Positions 58,518 through 64,000 of a DNA stretch of 64,000 bases are shown in pieces. Under the pieces are notes generated by a model that did no database searches, was not told the DNA's origin, and was given only the letters and a program-made list of their open reading frames with translations. The DNA comes from Zeus faber (Eukaryota; Chordata; Actinopteri; Zeiformes; Zeidae): assembly GCA_960531495.1 (NCBI GenBank), contig OY482859.1, positions 29,261,112 to 29,325,111 on the forward strand. The letters are read 5' to 3'. The position numbers and the translations under genes were made by a program. How positions within the stretch are numbered: position 1 is the stretch's first letter; the number at the start of each line of letters is the position of its first letter.

Positions 58518-60118
58518 GTAAGCGCATCTGCCGCGGCCGCGGCATAGGTGGAATCTCATCCTCAACACTTTTGCTCCTCGTTCCGGGTGCACGGGTTACT
58601 CTCTTCTCTTTCTCTCTCCGGGCCGGAGTATTAACAATAAAAATGCGAAAGTGAGTCCACCCCCCAACACTTTATAACAGCATCACAGGATCTCATGGCG
58701 CGACGGCCGCGTCATGGCTGTGCGCCTTTTCTGCTGCACACAAAAAAACAAGGGACTCTCGCATCCGATTGGCTGTTTCGCCGCACATGGGCACCGAGCT
58801 GTGGCAAGCCGTCATAACGTTTAATCTATAGGACGAACTATTCACATTAAAAAAAAATAGTTATCAGTACTTATATTTTACTTACTAGTTGCTATTCCAA
58901 CAGTTACTAGTAACTATTATAAGTTTACTAGTCAAAATGTATTAGGTACTAGTTATTATTTATTAGATTCTAGTCACTATCGGAGTTGTTACTAGTAACA
59001 ATGCAAAATATTTCTAGTGACAATAGTTACTATTGGAATAGTTACTATTACTAATAAATTGCAATTACTAAGTTGCACATACAGAGAAGTGGAACCGGTA
59101 GGGGCCCCTCTCTGAATCATCAAGAATCAAATCTCAAAAAAGTTTCACACTCGTAATACAACTAGACCTACTAGCTAGTTATCAAATATTTTTAAAATAA
59201 ATATTTTGTCTCAGTATATATTTTTTATTAGATAAGTAGCCGTATACTAAGCAGGATAATGTTGAATATATTTTGGTAACCTTTTACATCTACGCATAGT
59301 GAGAGTACCCTCCCCTCCAAGATCCAGTCCGTGCATCCACTCCAACCCCAATTGTGACTTGCGTCACAGAATGCCTTCCATAAAACATCTGCCCCATTGG
59401 ACTACATTTAAGCGCAGTGGGTTGAAATATAGGGAACCTACTGTATCTGTTAAGTCTTAATTTCATTTAATGACTTACAGATGACAAGTCAGTATCATGA
59501 CTCGGCTGTTTGACGCAAGCTTGTGGCCATATGAAAACTTAGATGCAAAGACGACCCTGCTGTTTGGCAGTTTGCTGACGTCTTACTTCATCATCAGAAG
59601 CTATTTTCAAGAAGCTATTATCTTTCTCTTGAACAAACTAAACATATTTCTGTAATTAGGTAACTAGATCTGTAAGTGAGGGCATTCAAAAATGATATAT
59701 ATCTATTTCTTTTTGTGGCCTCTGTGCTATTTGGGGTGTTATTTGAGAGGATGAGAAACAACTCATCGGGGTATTGTTTGATGCAGGAGGCATCCAGAAT
59801 CAATTAAGTCCAAAGATCAACACGGAATCACATAAATAAGTTATGGACCCACTTCCTTTAACTGAATTCACAGTTGCAAGATGTCAGTGAACTCCAAATC
59901 ACTCACAACTCACAATCCCGTATTCAGTACAAGCGGTGTTAGTATATGTTTTGCCAGCTTGAGACACTGAGAACTGTGAGAACATTGAGATTTTTTTTAA
60001 CAGTATACATCTAGCTTGGACAAAATATGCCAGTCCTCCTAAAATTCCAAATTCTAGGTATTTTGATGCTCTACTCTCTGAAAGTAGTGTATTGGAGAAA
60101 GTGTTTATTTATCACTTG
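58518..60118. other. CpG-rich patch, then AT-rich non-coding sequence
   Basis: 58518-58800 is CpG-rich and promoter-like. Beyond that lies the TACTAGT-rich tract and then unremarkable sequence with no supported gene. Confidence 0.4.
58855..59060. repeat. Degenerate TACTAGT-rich tract
   Basis: Repeated words such as TTACTAGTAACTATT and ACTAGTTATTA occur on both strands about every 15-30 bases. It looks like a decayed tandem array of a partly palindromic unit. Confidence 0.6.
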
Positions 60119-60202
60119 GCAGTGGTGGAAGAAGTACTCAGCGCATTTACTTTAAGTTTAAGTACAAATAAACACATGATCCTATGAGACAACATCTAAA
60201 AA
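60119..60202. mobile_element. hAT-type MITE end fragment
   Basis: It starts GCAGTGGTGGAAGAAGTACT and continues TTTAAGTACAAATAAAC, which I recall as the end of a very common fish hAT-type MITE. The RTE sequence cuts it off. Confidence 0.5.
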
Positions 60203-61495
60203 CAGCTGGAAGAGAACCTCGCCTGGGCTAGGGAGATCAGGACCCACCTCTTGAGCCAGGCCTTGGAGTGGAGCTCGCAGATGAGCACCTGGTGACTGGG
60301 TGACACATGGAACCAGTGGTCAGGGGTGCGATGCCCAGTGAGCAGCAGGCAGAGGCAGAGGCAGAGTGGGCCCAGCTGCGAAGCTGGGACCGGCTTGGGG
60401 CGATGCTGGAGGTCCCGGTAGGGAGCGTGGGGGTTCTACGCTGTGCTCCCCACGGTGAGATCCCCACACTCACAACATTTCATAGTCCCCTGTGCGGGAA
60501 AAAGTCAATAACATCTGATTTTGGATTCTGAATGGGATATGAAATGATGGAATGATACACGGATATTCCTGTCTATTTACGCGCCAGCATCTGGAACTGC
60601 AACGCGCGTCACTTACCCATTGTTGGGTAAGGGTTAGGGTTGTTTTGGCTGCAGAGGGCGGCTCGCATCGTCGTGATGAAGTCGTGTTAGCCTCAAAAGA
60701 ACGATCTCTCACAGCCGGCTACGAGAGGGAGTAGGGACGAGTCGGAGTCCGGTGAGTCTGGAGTTTGGCAGCCCCCGGCTCAAGGCTCAATGAGAGGGTG
60801 GCCTCAATGTGACTTGGGTCGCAGGAAGGGGGAACTCTGATTGTGGTTTGCGCATACAGTACGCGCCCAACAGCAGTTCTGGGTACACCACCTTCTTGGA
60901 GTCAGTGGGGCGGGGGGGTTGCTCTACCTTGGGACTCCATAGTTCTACTGGGTGACTTCAACGCTAATGTGGGCAAGGATGGGGACACCTGGGGGAGTGT
61001 GATTGGGAGACATGGCCTGTCTGATCTGAACCCGAGGGGTAGTTTGCTATTGGACTTCTGTGCTAGCAATGGACTGTCAATTACAAACACCATGTTTGAA
61101 TACAAGGGAGCTCATAAGTGTACTTGGTACCAGAGCACCTTTGGACGAAGGTCAATGATCGTCATTGTAGTCATATCATCGGACCTGAGGCCATGTGTTC
61201 TAGATACTTGGGTGAAGAGAGGAGCAGAGCTGTCTGCCGATCACTACCTGGCAGTGAGCTGGATCAGATGGCCGAAAAGACTACCGGACAGACCTGGGAA
61301 GCCCAAACAGGAAGTGAGGGTTTGCTGGGAAGGACTGGAAGAGGACTCTGTCCAGAGCGACAACTACCAACTCCGTAAAGCTTCTGCCACATCCTGAAGG
61401 AGGCTGAGGAAATGGAGTCCAATTGGACCATGTTCAAAGCTGCCATCTTGGAAGCAGCTGCTAAGAGATGTGGTCAGAAGGTGGTCAGTGCCTGT
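60203..61495 (+). mobile_element. RTE-group LINE fragment (endonuclease)
   Basis: A plus-strand non-LTR fragment. GACCCACCTCTTGAGCCAGG at 60240 fits the 5' region of an RTE-type element common in fish. 60843-61397 encodes the endonuclease: IVLLGDFNANVGKDGDTWGS, GLSITNTMFEYKGAHKCTWY, RGAELSADHYLAV. It stops where the opposite-strand Maui-like LINE begins, so most of the reverse transcriptase is missing. Frameshifts are present between the blocks. Confidence 0.7.
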
Positions 61496-61496
61496 T

Positions 61497-63215
61497 ATGA
61501 CAGCAACCCAATATAATACCCAGGTTGCAGACATCGGGAGATGTTTTGATCGAACAGCTGTCGACGAGGAGGAGGAGATCTCCAACCTTCCGGAGCAGCG
61601 GCTTTGGGGCCAAAAGCATGAGCTCTGACTTATTGCTGTTGAGTTTGAGTAGGTTTGTTGTCATCCAGGTTTTTATGCCGTGGAGGCAGTTGACCAGAGA
61701 CTGTGAGGGGAACTGAGTGGATGGTGAGGTGCTGAGATAAAACTGTGTATCATCACAGTAGCAGTGGAAGTTGAAACCATGGTGACGAACGATCTGACCG
61801 AGGGGGAGCAGGTAGATGACGAAGAGTGTTGGACCAAGCACAGAGCCTTGAGGGACGCCATGGTTGACTGGGGCATTGGGGGAGGAGGAGCCGTTGAAGT
61901 TGACAAACTAAGTTCTGTTTGATAGATATGATTGAAACCATGAGAGAGCTGTACAGGTGATGCCAAGGAGGTTGGATAGGTGTTTGAGGAGGATTGTGTG
62001 GGAAACCGTGTCAAAAGCAGTGGAGAGGTCCAGGAGGATGGGGATACTGATGTTACCAGAGTCTGCAGCGAGGAGGAGGTCGTTGGTGATCTTCATTAGG
62101 GCGGTCTCTGTGCTGTGGTGTGCTCTGTAGGCTGACTGCAGGGGTTCGTAGAGCTCATGGTCGGACAGATGATGATGGAGCTGGGCGGCCACTGCTCTTT
62201 CCAGGACCTTACTGAGGAATGGAACGTTGGAGATCGGCCGGTAGTTGTTAAAATCGTCGGGATCCAGACCAGGCTTCTTTAGGATGGGAGCGATGGAGAT
62301 GATTCTGAGACTGGGGCGAACTGTACCAGATGCTAGGGAGGAGTTTATTATGTCTGCGATAGAGGGGCAGAGGGTAGGAAGGCAGGCTTTCACCAATGCC
62401 GTTGGCATACGGTCCAGGGGACAGGTGGAGGCTTTGGCTTTGGTCACCAACCTCAAGACTAGTGAAGCATCCACTAGGGAGAAGGAAGAGAGAGAGCATT
62501 GGGGTGGAGTGGGGCTGCTGAGGGCACACTCCTCAGCATCTGGGACACGTTGGGAGGAGAGGGGGCAGGAACCAGGAGTTGTTGGTGAATGGTGTCCACT
62601 TTAGCCTGGAAAAAGTCCAGGAACTTGTTGCAGATGTCAGGGGCGTCGGCAGTGTCCAGGCTACTGGATAGAGCAATGTTATAGTGGGCGACTAGGTTGT
62701 CCGGCAACGTGTCAGGGGGAGCCAAGGCCATGAGGGTTGCAAGCAAGTCAGATAGAGCTGGTGCACTCACTGACTTAATATTCTTGAAGGTGATGGTACG
62801 ACCAGGGCGCTGCATGGGCAGGGGGACAGGGACAGTGAAGAGGACGGCATGATGGTCCAATACTGCCAGGCACTGCAGATGGGAGGGGAGGAGTACCGGT
62901 AGAGCAGACTAGGTCCAAAGTGTGACCTTAAACGTGGGTGGGGCCTTGGACATGCTGCATGATGTTAAAACAGTCCAACAGTGACAGGAATTCAGCAGCA
63001 AAGCTGCAACTGGAGGAGTCCACATGGATATTGAAGTCTCCCAGCAGGAGGGTAGATGGAGACTTGGAGCAGACAGAGGACAATAGCTCGGTAAGCTCAG
63101 ACATAATGGTGGTAGAGGCCTTGGGGGGCGGTATATGAGGACAATCTGGAGTTGAGGAGACCCAGAGAGTGAAAATCAAATACATTCAAAAGATGCTAGA
63201 TTCGTTGTGAGGATT
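61497..63215 (-). mobile_element. Maui-like L2 LINE
   Basis: Minus strand. The end of the endonuclease lies at 62928-63185 (SPSTLLLGDFNIHVDSSSCS), a linker at 62474-62860, and reverse transcriptase at 61908-62474 (DDFNNYRPISNVPFLSKVLE, LQSAYRAHHSTETALMKITN, LLDLSTAFDTVSHTIL). It continues at 61485-61841 with the catalytic box (FHCYCDDTQFYLS) and TTNLLKLNSNKSELMLL. Frameshifts separate the blocks, and both ends of the element are missing. Confidence 0.85.
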
Positions 63216-63234
63216 TCCTTGACCCGGATGTCAG

Positions 63235-64000
63235 CTCGGTGAACTCCGGGAGTTCAGTTCAGTTATCATCACGGCGGCCTACATTCCACCTCAGGCAGAC
63301 ACCGTGGCAGTGTTATCAGTTCTTCACGATGTGCTGTGTTGGCATCAAAACAAACACCCTGATGCTGCGATGATAATAACTGGGGACTTCAACGAGAACC
63401 GAACCTTAAAAACGTTTACACATTACGTGTGCCACCGGGGGGAAAGAACTCTGTACCAATGGTATACTCCATTTGAGAATGGATACAAGGCTGTTTCTCA
63501 CCCACCTTTGGGTAAGTCGGACCACACCGTAATTTTTTGGATTCCAGTGTATCAACAAAAAAGTGTATGCGAAGCGGTAGTGATGAGGGACATAAAGCGG
63601 TGGTCCGACGAATCAGAGTCGATATTACAAGATGCACTGAGTGACATCGACTGGGATATGTTCCAGTAATGTTCCAGCAATGTCAGCGAGTTTGCCCAAG
63701 TAACCACTGCTTACATAGCTATGCTAGTGGATAGCATCGTCCCATCAGTTAAGATTAGACTTTTTCCTAATCAGAAACCATGGGTTGACAAATCCATCCG
63801 CGCCGCACTGAATGCTGCTTACAACTCCGGCTTGACATCCGGTAACATGGAGGATCATAAAGCGGAGTCCTACAACCTGCAGAAGGCGGTGAAAGCCGCT
63901 AAGAAGAACTACGTGGGCAGGATGCAGAGACGAATGGAGCTGAACGACACCAGGAGCCTATGGCGGGGACTACGGACTCTTATGGACTACCGGAACAACA
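63235..64000 (+). mobile_element. L2/Jockey-group LINE, running off the window
   Basis: Same family as the copy at 12290. It starts within the endonuclease (AAYIPPQADT region, ITGDFNENRTLKTFTHYVCH, LGKSDHTVIFWIPVY, SDIDWDMFQ). After a TAA at 63667-63669 it continues in the same frame with PNQKPWVDKSIRAALNAAYN and on to the window edge. It lacks its 5' end. Confidence 0.85.

Overview
The window looks like teleost fish genomic DNA. It has AT-rich, repeat-dense non-coding sequence, a vertebrate DEDD gene broken by introns, an intronless UDP-glucuronosyltransferase of the fish UGT5 type, and a mobile-element mix typical of ray-finned fish: Tc1-like transposons, hAT and TTAA-type (piggyBac-like) non-autonomous elements, L1, L2/Maui and RTE LINEs, chromodomain Ty3/Gypsy elements and a retrovirus-like fossil. 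The species cannot be named from the sequence. No rRNA, tRNA or CRISPR feature was found.

Host genes. DEDD (death-effector-domain nuclear protein) lies on the plus strand in four coding exons (143-710, 22850-22954, 24462-24566, 25324-25715). They join in frame to 389 residues. Its first intron is 22 kb and holds most of the repeats in the first third of the window. A UGT gene (539 codons, 32800 to 31181, minus strand) faces it tail to tail. A TTAA-targeting element sits exactly on the TTAA that contains the UGT stop codon, so the protein is unchanged but the 3' UTR is new. Upstream of the UGT lie an internally deleted Tc1 copy and a diverged tandem duplication of 0.4-0.5 kb. Weaker candidates are a short unrecognised reading frame at 10.07 kb and exon-like segments at 57.5-58.5 kb.

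Repeat layout. 2.5-8.3 kb is a minus-strand L1 with a Tc1 element inside it. 8.3-9.8 kb is a second Tc1-like element. 11-12 kb holds small DNA elements. 12.3-14.6 kb is an L2-like LINE. 16.8-22.2 kb is hAT elements, a decayed hAT transposase and a GT array. 29.9-31.2 kb is the TTAA element with a hAT element inside it. 35.5-42.7 kb is one Tc1 element split by an L1, which itself carries a Gypsy fossil, a Tigger/pogo element and a retrovirus-derived segment; the same Tc1 also holds a solo LTR. 42.8-55.6 kb is a retrovirus-like fossil with two LTRs, carrying a chromodomain Gypsy element (46025-51798, 5-bp target duplication CATAT) and a solo Gypsy LTR (53037-53597). 60.2-64 kb is a pile-up of RTE, Maui-like L2 and L2-like LINE fragments.

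The most unusual structures are the seamless TTAA insertion at the UGT stop codon, the several-level nest in one Tc1 element, a 54-bp direct repeat around a retroviral segment inside an L1, a very recent 0.9-kb block copied between two fossils, and the duplicated sequence upstream of the UGT. I saw no convincing new biological system. All family calls were made by eye without database searches.
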